Shown here in pieces: positions 36,792 to 43,613 of a stretch of DNA of 44,937 nucleotides; position 1 is the first letter of the stretch; every line of letters begins with the position of its first letter. The position numbers were made by a program, and so were the translations under genes. This stretch comes from Chloroflexota bacterium (GTDB taxonomy: Bacteria; Chloroflexota; Anaerolineae; Aggregatilineales; Phototrophicaceae): NCBI GenBank assembly GCA_003695675.1, contig RFIA01000221.1, positions 1 to 44,937 on the forward strand, read 5' to 3'. Below the pieces are notes generated by a model. That model had not been told where the DNA came from. It was given only the letters and a program-made list of their open reading frames with translations, and made no database searches.

Positions 36792-37562
36792 TCACTGATT
36801 ACGATTGATGCGGCTGCCAAATGCGACAAGCACGATGCTAATGACATACAACGACAGCAACGGCCCCATCACGAGGAACATATTCACCGGATCAATTGTC
36901 GGTGTGATAACCGCCGCCGCAATGGATGAAGCCACAATCGCTATGCGCCAATTGCGGATTAACGCCCCTGCGCCGAGAAACCCCATCAGTGACAGCACGA
37001 ACAGGACGAGAGGTGTCTCAAAAGCCACGCCCATCCAAAACAAGAGCGACGTCACAAAACCGAGATAAAGTGGCGCTGTCCACTCCGGCTTGAAAATTGT
37101 AGGTTGGAAGCCACTCAAAAATCCCAGTGCGGGTGGAACGAGTATCGTCCATGCGAAGATAACACCGACTAAGAATAAGACTGTCACGGCAGGAATTGAT
37201 AATAACACAAAGCGAGTCTGCTTACGGTCGAGCGCCGGTAAAATAAACATCAAGAATTGATAGGTAATAACCGGAATCGCTAAAATACCGCCAACCAACA
37301 ATGCCACGCGAAAGAATGAAACCACGCCTTCGGTTGGGCCGAGTGTTTGCAACAAATCGCCGTAAGGCGCAACTAAAAATTTAAGGACACGTGGCGCAAC
37401 AGCAACACCGATGAGTGTCCCCACAATCAACGCAAGGAAGGCACGCATCGCACGGAAACGCAATTCTTCAAGATGGTCGAAGAATCCCATAACTGCACCG
37501 TCGCCATCGGCGGCAACTTCGGCAGGGATCAATCTCGGTTTCGGCAATCTAAATCTCGCCAT
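36792..37562 (-). CDS. tatC: Sec-independent protein translocase TatC
   Basis: A 256-residue integral membrane protein with six spans and the TatC blocks MGFFDHLEELRFRAMRAF (with conserved HLEELR), YQFLMFILPAL, and a C-terminal ITPTIDPVNM. TatC recognises twin-arginine signal peptides of folded proteins. It follows the TatA/B-like gene by 20 bp, within the nusB operon. Confidence 0.95.
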   Translation of the reverse strand: MARFRLPKPRLIPAEVAADGDGAVMGFFDHLEELRFRAMRAFLALIVGTLIGVAVAPRVLKFLVAPYGDLLQTLGPTEGVVSFFRVALLVGGILAIPVITYQFLMFILPALDRKQTRFVLLSIPAVTVLFLVGVIFAWTILVPPALGFLSGFQPTIFKPEWTAPLYLGFVTSLLFWMGVAFETPLVLFVLSLMGFLGAGALIRNWRIAIVASSIAAAVITPTIDPVNMFLVMGPLLSLYVISIVLVAFGSRINRNQ

Positions 37563-37582
37563 AATAAAACTCGCTTTTGCTT

Positions 37583-38041
37583 CTAATCATCTAATTTCCC
37601 ACCCGACCATGTTCCAAAATCGGGTGTATTGTTCTCATGTTCTTGGCCACCATCTGTTGCAACATCCTCAGATGTCGTAGACGATGCGTGTTCACGGGTG
37701 CTACTACCATTGACACTGACTGCTTTCTCGACTTCTTTGAGTTGAGCATCGACTTCAGCAACGGTTTCCTTCACTGGTTGAGAAACTTCTTCAAGCGCTT
37801 TGCCAATTTGCGCATTCAGTTGACTGCGTGTTGGCATTTCACGCGGCAGCTTGACATCAACACCGGACTCGTTCAATTCATTTTCCAACATTTGCATTGT
37901 CTCAGCCCAAATAAGTCGGAATTTCGCTGTATAACGTCCAGCTTGATAAGCCCATTGCGCCATACGCTTCGGCCCGGCGACAATCAACATAATCAATAAA
38001 ATGAGGATAAATTCTGCGGTACCAACACCGAGTATATTCAT
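37583..38041 (-). CDS. TatA/TatB-like translocase subunit
   Basis: A 152-residue protein: one short N-terminal span (about 6-21), a hinge VAGPKRMAQW in place of the usual FGPxKLPE, a long amphipathic/charged helix (about 30-120) and a Ser/Glu/Asp-rich tail. Length and the long helix suggest TatB more than TatA. The ATG at 38041 shares a base with the nusB stop (TGATG); a GTG at 38044 is also in frame. Only one TatA/B gene is next to tatC, so either it serves both roles or a TatA lies elsewhere. Confidence 0.85.
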   Translation of the reverse strand: MNILGVGTAEFILILLIMLIVAGPKRMAQWAYQAGRYTAKFRLIWAETMQMLENELNESGVDVKLPREMPTRSQLNAQIGKALEEVSQPVKETVAEVDAQLKEVEKAVSVNGSSTREHASSTTSEDVATDGGQEHENNTPDFGTWSGGKLDD

Positions 38042-38565
38042 CACTCTTCCTCACTTTCTGTTTCGTCTACCGTATACAAAATAGCCGAAATTTCATCAAG
38101 GTTGCGTGCCAACGCACCCAAGACACCATTGACAAAACGTGGGGTCGCCTCGCTGCCAAATAGGTCAGAAAGTAACAACGCCTCATCAATGACGACACCA
38201 ACCGGCACATGATTTTGAAAAATCAATTCATAAGTCGCTAAACGTAAAATGTTGCGGTCGATAATCGCCACTTGTTCTAACGGCCATTCCACGGCAAATC
38301 GTTGAATCAACGTATCGAGTTGTTTGCAATGCTGTAACACACCATTCACAAGCGTATGGAAATACTGCAAGATATTATTCGCAATCGACTCGCCCTCTAA
38401 ACGCTGTGCCATCACAACAGCAGGGGCGTGCTGTGTGCTATCAACTTCATACAGAACTTGCACCGCAAGCCGCCGCGCCACACTGAAATCACTCTTTGAA
38501 AGACGAGGTTCAATTACCTCAACATTGAGAATATCATCTGCATTGATTTCGGGCGGAAGATTCAC
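38041..38565 (-). CDS. nusB: Transcription antitermination factor NusB
   Basis: A 174-residue all-helical protein: ARRLAVQVLYEVDST near the start, EWPLEQVAIIDRNILRLATYELIF, VVIDEALLLSDLFGSEATPRFVNGVLGALAR at the end. It binds boxA RNA with NusE to prevent early termination in rRNA operons. The N-terminal extension (about 25 residues before SDFSVARR) is longer than usual. GTG start (38565) with AAGGA upstream. First gene of the nusB-tat-hydrolase-arginase operon. Confidence 0.93.
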   Translation of the reverse strand: MNLPPEINADDILNVEVIEPRLSKSDFSVARRLAVQVLYEVDSTQHAPAVVMAQRLEGESIANNILQYFHTLVNGVLQHCKQLDTLIQRFAVEWPLEQVAIIDRNILRLATYELIFQNHVPVGVVIDEALLLSDLFGSEATPRFVNGVLGALARNLDEISAILYTVDETESEEE

Positions 38566-38610
38566 AATCGTCCTTGTAAAATATCAACTCGTTCGCTACA
38601 ACATATCCCT

Positions 38611-38616
38611 ATTATA
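38611..38616 (-). promoter_or_regulatory. -10 element of the nusB operon promoter
   Basis: A perfect TATAAT (minus strand 38616-38611) in the context GGGTATAAT, 45 bp before the GTG. No matching -35 at 16-18 bp. The same GGGTATAAT context precedes the partial gene at 44764. Confidence 0.45.
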
Positions 38617-38683
38617 CCCAGAGTCGCTACGATTTCGATAGCAATCCATATTTGAACAATTCGCACAAATTTCACCCACATAA

Positions 38684-38740
38684 TGAGCAATATTGCTCAA
38701 ATGCTTGACATTGCCCTATCGTTTATGATAGAGTGCTCTA
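38684..38740 (+). promoter_or_regulatory. 16-bp palindromic operator and promoter region of the ABC locus
   Basis: TGAGCAATATTGCTCA (38684-38699) is a perfect 16-bp palindrome. Five bases on is TTGACA (38705-38710), a perfect -35. The -10 is unclear: TATGAT (38724-38729) is too close (13 bp), TGATAG (38726-38731) is poor. Two more inverted repeats follow: CTATC/GATAG (38716-38720, 38727-38731) and TAGAG/CTCTA (38729-38733, 38736-38740). The arrangement suggests a repressor- or activator-controlled start. Confidence 0.55.
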
Positions 38741-38795
38741 CGGTGGTTGAAGTTTGTCAATTCACCCTACCAAATCTTAAGAAAGGAGCAGGCTC

Positions 38796-38894
38796 GTGAT
38801 AATCGGTTATTTCGCTGAATTCCTTCGCGCCAAAGTTGCCATCCCAGATGGTGGATTTGTTGTGCCTTGTCGTATTGTGCCTGCTCGCTGTTAG
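38796..38894 (+). CDS. 32-codon leader peptide candidate
   Basis: A GTG-started frame of 32 codons, beginning MIIGYFAEFLRAK and ending CRIVPARC then TAG. AAGGAG (38783-38788) is 7 nt upstream, one of the best ribosome sites in the window. Bases 38786-38793 (GAGCAGGC), partly within this ribosome site, are perfectly complementary to codons at 38879-38886 (GCCTGCTC). The stop codon is inside the hairpin TGTTAGC/GCTAACA (38889-38895, 38901-38907), and an intrinsic terminator begins 30 bp on. This is the layout of a regulatory leader peptide with attenuation, or of a small independent membrane-active peptide. The peptide is not recognised. No run of one amino acid is present, so amino-acid attenuation is unlikely. 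Confidence 0.6.
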   Translation: MIIGYFAEFLRAKVAIPDGGFVVPCRIVPARC

Positions 38895-38907
38895 CCAACT
38901 GCTAACA
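38889..38907 (+). promoter_or_regulatory. Hairpin holding the leader stop codon
   Basis: TGTTAGC (38889-38895), 5-base loop, GCTAACA (38901-38907): perfect 7-bp stem. The TAG stop (38892-38894) is inside the left arm, so a terminating ribosome would melt it. Confidence 0.55.
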
Positions 38908-38923
38908 TGTCTTCAACAATGAG

Positions 38924-38952
38924 CCGCAGGTGCGATACCCTGCGGTTTTTTT
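38924..38952 (+). terminator. Intrinsic terminator downstream of the leader ORF
   Basis: CCGCAGG (38924-38930), 8-base loop, CCTGCGG (38939-38945), then seven T (38946-38952). It ends the short transcript 234 bp before the next gene, so it acts as an attenuator if the ABC genes are read from the 38.7-kb promoter. CCGCAGGG occurs again at 38995-39002 and could pair with the terminator's right arm. Confidence 0.85.
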
Positions 38953-39001
38953 ATTACCTCCCAACTACGCATTCATTGCGTCCTCCCTCCCTAACCGCAG
39001 G

Positions 39002-39100
39002 GACACATTGAACAGGTTCGTTGTCGGCAACAGCGAGCACCGCGTGCGGCGCTGTATGTACCTTTGGACAGGTCGATTTCAGTCGCCCGTCCGATGTGTC
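39002..39100 (+). promoter_or_regulatory. Candidate structured RNA leader before the ABC genes
   Basis: GACACATTG (39002-39010) pairs with CGATGTGTC (39092-39100; one G-U) and closes a 99-nt domain. Inside are AGGT/ACCT (39014-39017, 39060-39063), GTTG-TCGG-CAAC (39020-39031) and CAGCG-A-GCAC/GTGC-GG-CGCTG (39031-39054, with the shared base at 39031). A third arm GGAC/GTCC (39066-39069, 39089-39092) competes with one closing pair. No known riboswitch class is recognised. It ends 86 nt before the first small gene. Confidence 0.4.
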
Positions 39101-39186
39101 GGGCCATTGAGTTGTGTCATACTAACTCCATGGCGAAGCAACTCGCACAGAGAACAATCGGATTGAAACCAAAGAGGGGATATATC

Positions 39187-39411
39187 ATGTTGAATCATCG
39201 TTGGGATTATGAAGACAGCTTGCTCTATCAACAAGAACGACAAGCACAGGCCGAAAAAGTTCGTCTTGCGAAACTCGCCAGCCAGAATCGACGACAGCAA
39301 TCGCGTTTTGCGTGGGTGCAGCAAGTATGGCGACAATTATCTCGTTGGCGACTCACTTTTCGGACACAAAATCGGCAATTACCGGCTAAACACAAACAAG
39401 CCTACAACTAA
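39187..39411 (+). CDS. Small basic protein, first paralogue beside the ABC transporter
   Basis: A 74-residue protein started at ATG 39187 behind AGAGGGGA (39173-39180). It is rich in Gln, Arg and Lys and almost wholly helical by eye: YQQERQAQAEKVRLAKLASQ, then a Trp/aromatic patch FAWVQQVWRQLSRWRLTF. The first block is a clear match to the second small gene (40416): YQ..R..QAEK.RL.K. No Cys and no signal peptide. The amphipathic C-terminal part could lie on the inner membrane face. The transporter ATPase gene starts 81 bp on. Family not recognised; a regulatory or assembly partner of the transporter is inferred only from position. Confidence 0.65.
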   Translation: MLNHRWDYEDSLLYQQERQAQAEKVRLAKLASQNRRQQSRFAWVQQVWRQLSRWRLTFRTQNRQLPAKHKQAYN

Positions 39412-39492
39412 CACCAATAGCACGCATTAATCACGAGGATGGGACATAGTTGTCTCCTTCCTCGTGTGCGACAACACAGAGAGCAAAACACT

Positions 39493-40389
39493 ATGAATGC
39501 CCAGCCTGAAATACGTGGCAAACAAGACGACCAAAATGCACTCATCGTCAGTGATATAACGAAAATCTTTCACATACACAAACAACCGTTATGGCGACGT
39601 GTATTGCGGCGTCCCTCTACACCGAACAACAATCAAAGACAACCGGTCACGGCGGTCAATCATGCTTCTTTCGAGATCAAACGCGGTGAAATTTTCGGCG
39701 TTCTGGGGCCGAATGGTTCCGGCAAATCGACGCTCATCCGCGTCATCTCAACACTCTTAATCGCAGACACCGGCACCGTCACCGTGTTCGGACTCGACCA
39801 CATCAAGCATGAAATGGACGTGAAGAACATGATTAGCCGCGTTTCGGTTGATGCGGCGTTCTTCAAGAAATTGAGTCCGTTAGAGAATCTGCTCTATGGT
39901 GCCCGACTGTATGGTGTCACAGGGCGCGAAGCCGAACGCAAGGCGTATGAAATACTCGGACGACTCGGCCTCGACAAGAGCACTTATCGCCAGCCGATGG
40001 AAGAAATGAGTCGGGGAATGCAGCAGAAAGTTGCTATCGCCCGCGCTTTTTTGACATCGCCGATATTGCTGTTGCTCGACGAACCGACAACCGGCCTCGA
40101 CCCGCGTTCAAAGCGTGAAGTCCGCGCTTTTGTCGAAGAATTACGGGACTCACACGATGCAACAATTCTAATCACAACACACGATATGGAAGAAGCCGAT
40201 GTACTGTGTGACCGTATCGCGATTATGGACAAAGGAACGATTGTGGCGCTCGACACACCAGAAGGATTGAAAAGTCGTCTACCGACCAATGGGTATAAAC
40301 CGACACTCGAAGATGTCTTCATGGATTTGACGGGCAATGTTCTCGTCGACAAAGACACACTCGAAGAGCCAGAATTACATCTGAATTAA
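39493..40389 (+). CDS. ABC transporter ATP-binding protein (ABC-2 exporter type)
   Basis: A 298-residue ATPase; the ATG at 39493 is chosen because the frame before it has no family match. Walker A GPNGSGKST (72-80), signature EMSRGMQQKV in place of LSGGQ (171-180), Walker B ILLLLDEPTTGLDP (from 191) and the switch His230 in TTHDMEEADVL. The SRGMQQ signature and EMSRG block are typical of NodI/DrrA-like and sodium/drug exporter ATPases. A loop of about 20 residues before the first strand (PLWRRVLRRPSTPNNN) is longer than usual, in the manner of teichoic- or polysaccharide-exporter relatives. It works with the permease at 40693. Confidence 0.93.
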   Translation: MNAQPEIRGKQDDQNALIVSDITKIFHIHKQPLWRRVLRRPSTPNNNQRQPVTAVNHASFEIKRGEIFGVLGPNGSGKSTLIRVISTLLIADTGTVTVFGLDHIKHEMDVKNMISRVSVDAAFFKKLSPLENLLYGARLYGVTGREAERKAYEILGRLGLDKSTYRQPMEEMSRGMQQKVAIARAFLTSPILLLLDEPTTGLDPRSKREVRAFVEELRDSHDATILITTHDMEEADVLCDRIAIMDKGTIVALDTPEGLKSRLPTNGYKPTLEDVFMDLTGNVLVDKDTLEEPELHLN

Positions 40390-40415
40390 GTCATCACTAT
40401 AGGGGATTGACACAC

Positions 40416-40682
40416 ATGTTCAGCGACATCAATCATGCAATCAGTCAAGAATATCAGAAAGACAGGCATCGGCAAGCAGAAAAGCATCGTCTCATCAAAC
40501 AAGCGCGGATGGCAAGTCAGGAACGCACTTTCTATCACCCATTTATGTCGTGGATAGGTCGCAGAATGGTGGTTTGGGGAATGCGATTGATGATTCAATC
40601 ACGAGAATGGGATCATCGCACCGAGAAAATTTACATGCAGGAAGCACCTGCATCAGCGCTACACAGGGTATCCAATCGTTAG
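40416..40682 (+). CDS. Small basic protein, second paralogue inside the ABC operon
   Basis: An 88-residue protein (ATG 40416, GGGG at 40402-40405). Residues about 12-35 (YQKDRHRQAEKHRLIKQARMASQ) match the protein at 39187 with 10 of 16 identical in the core. It continues with MSWIGRRMVVWGMRLMIQSR, an amphipathic, aromatic helix that could sit at the membrane surface. It separates the ATPase (26 bp before) from the permease (10 bp after), so it is made together with both. Function unknown; conserved placement would argue for a transporter accessory protein. Confidence 0.7.
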   Translation: MFSDINHAISQEYQKDRHRQAEKHRLIKQARMASQERTFYHPFMSWIGRRMVVWGMRLMIQSREWDHRTEKIYMQEAPASALHRVSNR

Positions 40683-40692
40683 GAGTAAACCA

Positions 40693-41526
40693 ATGACTGC
40701 AACTGCTTTGCGCCACGAATTGCTACAATCGTATGCGTTCGTGGCACGCAATTTTAATCTAACCAAACGGTATTGGGGTTGGGAATTGGTATGGCTATCA
40801 TATTCAACGGCCAGTTCCCTCGCCGTGACTTTCATCGCAGCCGGTGCCAGCGAAGTCACCGGACAAACCGGAATCGATGTCAAGCACTTCACGCTTTATC
40901 TGTTGTTGGGGACGTTAATCTGGCATTTTATGTCGATTATGTTCACATTCGTGAGTGAAGTCATCGCATGGGAACGATGGGAAGGTACAATTGAGTATAC
41001 GCTGATGGCACCAGTACATCGTTGGGTACATTTAATCGGCCAAACATTGTACGCAGTGATTTATAGTTTCATCTCGACATTGATTATCGGGACGATTATG
41101 GCATTGTTCTTCGAGATCAATCTTGCCGATGCCAACTTCCTCAGCGCACTTGTCGTTTTGATGGCCGGGAGCATTTCGCTAATCGGCATCGGTATATTTG
41201 CCAGTATTCTGCCCCTGCTTTATCCTGAACGCGGTGCGCAGATGACTCACATCATTCAAGCCGCGTTTTTGCTAGTTTCAGGTGTTTATTATCCGATTTC
41301 GGTCTTGCCAGATTGGTTGGAAGTCGCGGCACGCATTTCGCCGGTCACGTATGTACTTGACGGCATCCGCGCTGCGATTATGGACAATGCGCCGCTATCA
41401 GATATGGGGCAATATGTTATGCCCTTGCTGATTCTTGGCGCGATTACATTGCCAATGGGTGTGTGGGCTTTTGGCCAAGCCGAGCACTATGCCAAACGCA
41501 CGGGTAAGCTCAAACGTGTCGGCTAA
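40693..41526 (+). CDS. ABC-2 type transporter permease
   Basis: A 277-residue membrane protein with about six spans and the ABC-2 features: LVWLSYSTASSLAVTFIAAG, IAWERWEGTIEYTLMAPVHRW (the contact helix that touches the ATPase), and the late motif FLLVSGVYYPISVLPDWLEVAARISPVTYVLDGIR. It exports a lipid, polysaccharide, drug or peptide; substrate not evident. TAGGAG precedes ATG 40693. Its TAA overlaps the stop of the convergent YihY gene. Confidence 0.9.
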   Translation: MTATALRHELLQSYAFVARNFNLTKRYWGWELVWLSYSTASSLAVTFIAAGASEVTGQTGIDVKHFTLYLLLGTLIWHFMSIMFTFVSEVIAWERWEGTIEYTLMAPVHRWVHLIGQTLYAVIYSFISTLIIGTIMALFFEINLADANFLSALVVLMAGSISLIGIGIFASILPLLYPERGAQMTHIIQAAFLLVSGVYYPISVLPDWLEVAARISPVTYVLDGIRAAIMDNAPLSDMGQYVMPLLILGAITLPMGVWAFGQAEHYAKRTGKLKRVG

Positions 41527-42461
41527 TCAAATCGAATATCCGGCGGTAACTGAGATGGGAGATATTGCATGAGAAATTGTTCATAATCTTCCATCTCGTG
41601 GTTGCTGTTAAACCATTCATTTAGTCGGGCACACAACTCGGCACTGAAGAGAAAAATCGAAGCAATCAGATAAGCCCAAAACAGTAAGACGATGACTGTC
41701 GCGATACCACCATATACAAATTGAAAATCATTCAAATTGGTTAAATACCAACGAAAACCAATTTTGGCTGCTTCCCAACCGACCGCACCGAGGATCGCAG
41801 CCGGCCATACGGCATCCCACGTCACATAACGTCCCGGCACAAAGCGGAATAATAGCGCCAGAATCACCATGTCAAGACCAAGTGGTAAGAACAATGTCCC
41901 CACCGTTATCCAGACACTTGAAATAACTGATGAGATCAACACCAATACACCTGAAGCAACAAATGACAACGTGATGACCAAAATCAACATCGCTGTCATC
42001 AGGAAAGCAGTCAGGCGCTTTTTCCAAATATTGCGACCAGATGGCGCGTCAAAGATAGAGTCCAGCGAAGCAGTAATATTCGAGAATAAACCTAAGCCCG
42101 ACCATAGTAAACTAACCACGGCGATAAGACCAAATGAACTGCTTTGATTCAGCGCAGACGCCACGTTGTCTTGTAATAATTGCACCGTTTGCTCCGGCAA
42201 AAAGATCAAGAGCGCTTCAGCAATTTGTTCTTGTGCCACTGCCGGGCCGACAAGATTACTGACCACAATGGCAAGAATTAACGATAACGGAAATAATGAG
42301 AAAATGGCATAATAAGCTAACGACGCAGCTTGCCGCACACCATATTTATTGAAATTTGTGATGGCGAGCCATATATAACCCAAGAACGTCAACGTAGAAG
42401 GTTTGAGCTTCAAAACCTGTTGTGAAACATATTCCCATAAATGGATGATAAATTGTGGCAT
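41523..42461 (-). CDS. YihY/BrkB-family membrane protein
   Basis: A 312-residue inner-membrane protein with about six spans. Family blocks: ASLAYYAIFSLFPLSLILAIVVSNLVG, a central WSGLGLFSNITASLDSIFDAPSGRNIWKKRL, and a C-terminal VYGGIATVIVLLFWAYLIASIFLFSAELCARLNE. The family was once linked to RNase BN and is now considered a transport or virulence-related membrane protein of unknown function. Its stop overlaps the permease stop by 3-4 bp, and its start is only 23 bp from the divergent HAD gene. Confidence 0.92.
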   Translation of the reverse strand: MPQFIIHLWEYVSQQVLKLKPSTLTFLGYIWLAITNFNKYGVRQAASLAYYAIFSLFPLSLILAIVVSNLVGPAVAQEQIAEALLIFLPEQTVQLLQDNVASALNQSSSFGLIAVVSLLWSGLGLFSNITASLDSIFDAPSGRNIWKKRLTAFLMTAMLILVITLSFVASGVLVLISSVISSVWITVGTLFLPLGLDMVILALLFRFVPGRYVTWDAVWPAAILGAVGWEAAKIGFRWYLTNLNDFQFVYGGIATVIVLLFWAYLIASIFLFSAELCARLNEWFNSNHEMEDYEQFLMQYLPSQLPPDIRFD

Positions 42462-42484
42462 AATTTCACATTCCGGAGAACATT

Positions 42485-43090
42485 GTGCAACGTGCGATAA
42501 TCTTTGATTATGGCGGAGTTTTGATGAAAACAGTTGACTACGAACCTCGCCACCGGTGGGACAAGCGTCTCGGTTTGCCGTCCGGCACTGTTGAGCGTAT
42601 AGTACACGGAAGTGAAAGTTGGCACAAGGCGATGGCAGGTCAAATCACTGTCGAAGCCTATTGGGACAATATTGCTTCGCAACTCAATTTGAGTCCCTAT
42701 GATATTCAAGCGTTGGCAGCAGATTTTTATGCGGGTGACCGACTTGACACAACACTCATTGATGAAATTAAACAACTGAAACAAGCCGGACACGCGGTAG
42801 CACTATTGAGCAATGCCAGCACCGCTTTGATGGATGAATTAAAAGCCTTGCAAATCGCTCATCTTTTTGACCCACTCGTAATTTCGGCCTATATCGGTGT
42901 CACCAAACCAGAACGTGCCGCATACGAAGCCGTCCTTGAGCGATTGCAGCGCCCCGCCGATGAAACCATCTTCATCGACGATATGCCCGCAAATATCATC
43001 GGTGCAGCACAAGTTGGTATCAATGCACTACAATATCATAATGGCATGAGCCTCAAAAAGACACTCGCACCTCTGTTGAAAATTGAATAG
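42485..43090 (+). CDS. HAD-superfamily hydrolase (subfamily IA)
   Basis: A 201-residue phosphatase-like enzyme. Motif I is IIFDYGGVL with the nucleophile Asp8; the usual second Asp is replaced by Gly, as in the DxGGV branch. Motif II LLSNAS, motif III TKPERAAYEAVL and motif IV IFIDDMPANIIGA are present, and a helical cap lies at about 18-85. The substrate is probably a small phosphate ester; the branch also includes epoxide-hydrolase N-terminal phosphatases. GTG start (42485) with GGAGA 7 nt upstream in the 23-bp divergent gap. Confidence 0.9.
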   Translation: MQRAIIFDYGGVLMKTVDYEPRHRWDKRLGLPSGTVERIVHGSESWHKAMAGQITVEAYWDNIASQLNLSPYDIQALAADFYAGDRLDTTLIDEIKQLKQAGHAVALLSNASTALMDELKALQIAHLFDPLVISAYIGVTKPERAAYEAVLERLQRPADETIFIDDMPANIIGAAQVGINALQYHNGMSLKKTLAPLLKIE

Positions 43091-43122
43091 TCGGTTTTAT
43101 CACATAACTCGCTCAAGACAGA

Positions 43123-43152
43123 TATAATAGAAACTGTACAGTGTAAATTACA
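43123..43152 (+). promoter_or_regulatory. Promoter with overlapping palindromes before the small membrane gene
   Basis: A perfect TATAAT (43123-43128) has no good -35. Just downstream, at the expected transcription start, are ACTGTACAGT (43133-43142, perfect palindrome) and TGTAAATTACA (43142-43152, 5-1-5 palindrome), then CAGGAG (43160-43165). The position suits an operator. Confidence 0.45.
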
Positions 43153-43172
43153 TATCATATCAGGAGTCCTTC

Positions 43173-43562
43173 ATGTCACCGATTTTATTATTTCAACAAC
43201 TGGAACCAAACGAGATACTTGACCGACTCGGCCCTAATTCTGATCCCGGTCTTCCATGGACAATCTTTATTTACATTATTTTCTTTCTCGCTGTCATCAC
43301 GATGTTCATGCAATCGAGCAAAACAACAACCCCCCAATTGATGATGGCCGGTGTAGCAGGCGCGTCGGTCATTGATAAACTCGCAGTCTTCCCGGCGACA
43401 GATCTCGGCACATTTTTGGCTCATTCAGTAATGTTTACCATACCAATCTTAACCGCTGGAATGACAAAAGCTCCCAAATCTCGCGGACCGGCCATAATAG
43501 GCGGTGTTATCGGTGGGGTTTACTTCTTCGCATTTTGGTTCTTCATGCAACGTGGTGCCTAA
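43173..43562 (+). CDS. Small integral membrane protein, unknown
   Basis: A 129-residue protein with three likely membrane spans (about 29-47, 73-95, 105-125) and a short N-terminal part carrying ILDRLGPNSDPG. The loop before the last span is basic (TKAPKSRGP). CAGGAG lies 7 nt before the ATG. No family recognised. It is transcribed alone from its own promoter and ends in front of a long hairpin. Confidence 0.75.
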   Translation: MSPILLFQQLEPNEILDRLGPNSDPGLPWTIFIYIIFFLAVITMFMQSSKTTTPQLMMAGVAGASVIDKLAVFPATDLGTFLAHSVMFTIPILTAGMTKAPKSRGPAIIGGVIGGVYFFAFWFFMQRGA

Positions 43563-43569
43563 TCCCAGA

Positions 43570-43608
43570 TCGCAATGCCGGTCTCGTCAGGTAAGGTCGG
43601 CATTGTGA
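43570..43608. terminator. Long-stem hairpin between convergent genes
   Basis: TCGCAATGCCG (43570-43580) and CGGCATTGTGA (43598-43608) make an 11-bp stem with one G-U pair and a 17-base loop. It lies between the membrane protein stop (43562) and the end of the cyclodeaminase gene (43614). There is no T tract, so termination is possible but not certain. Confidence 0.45.
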
Positions 43609-43613
43609 TATCG

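Noticed and set aside
38684-38960. Known housekeeping RNA (SRP RNA, 6S, tmRNA) in the leader region
   Set aside because: None of the conserved cores of these RNAs was found, and the frame with an ideal ribosome site explains the central part better.
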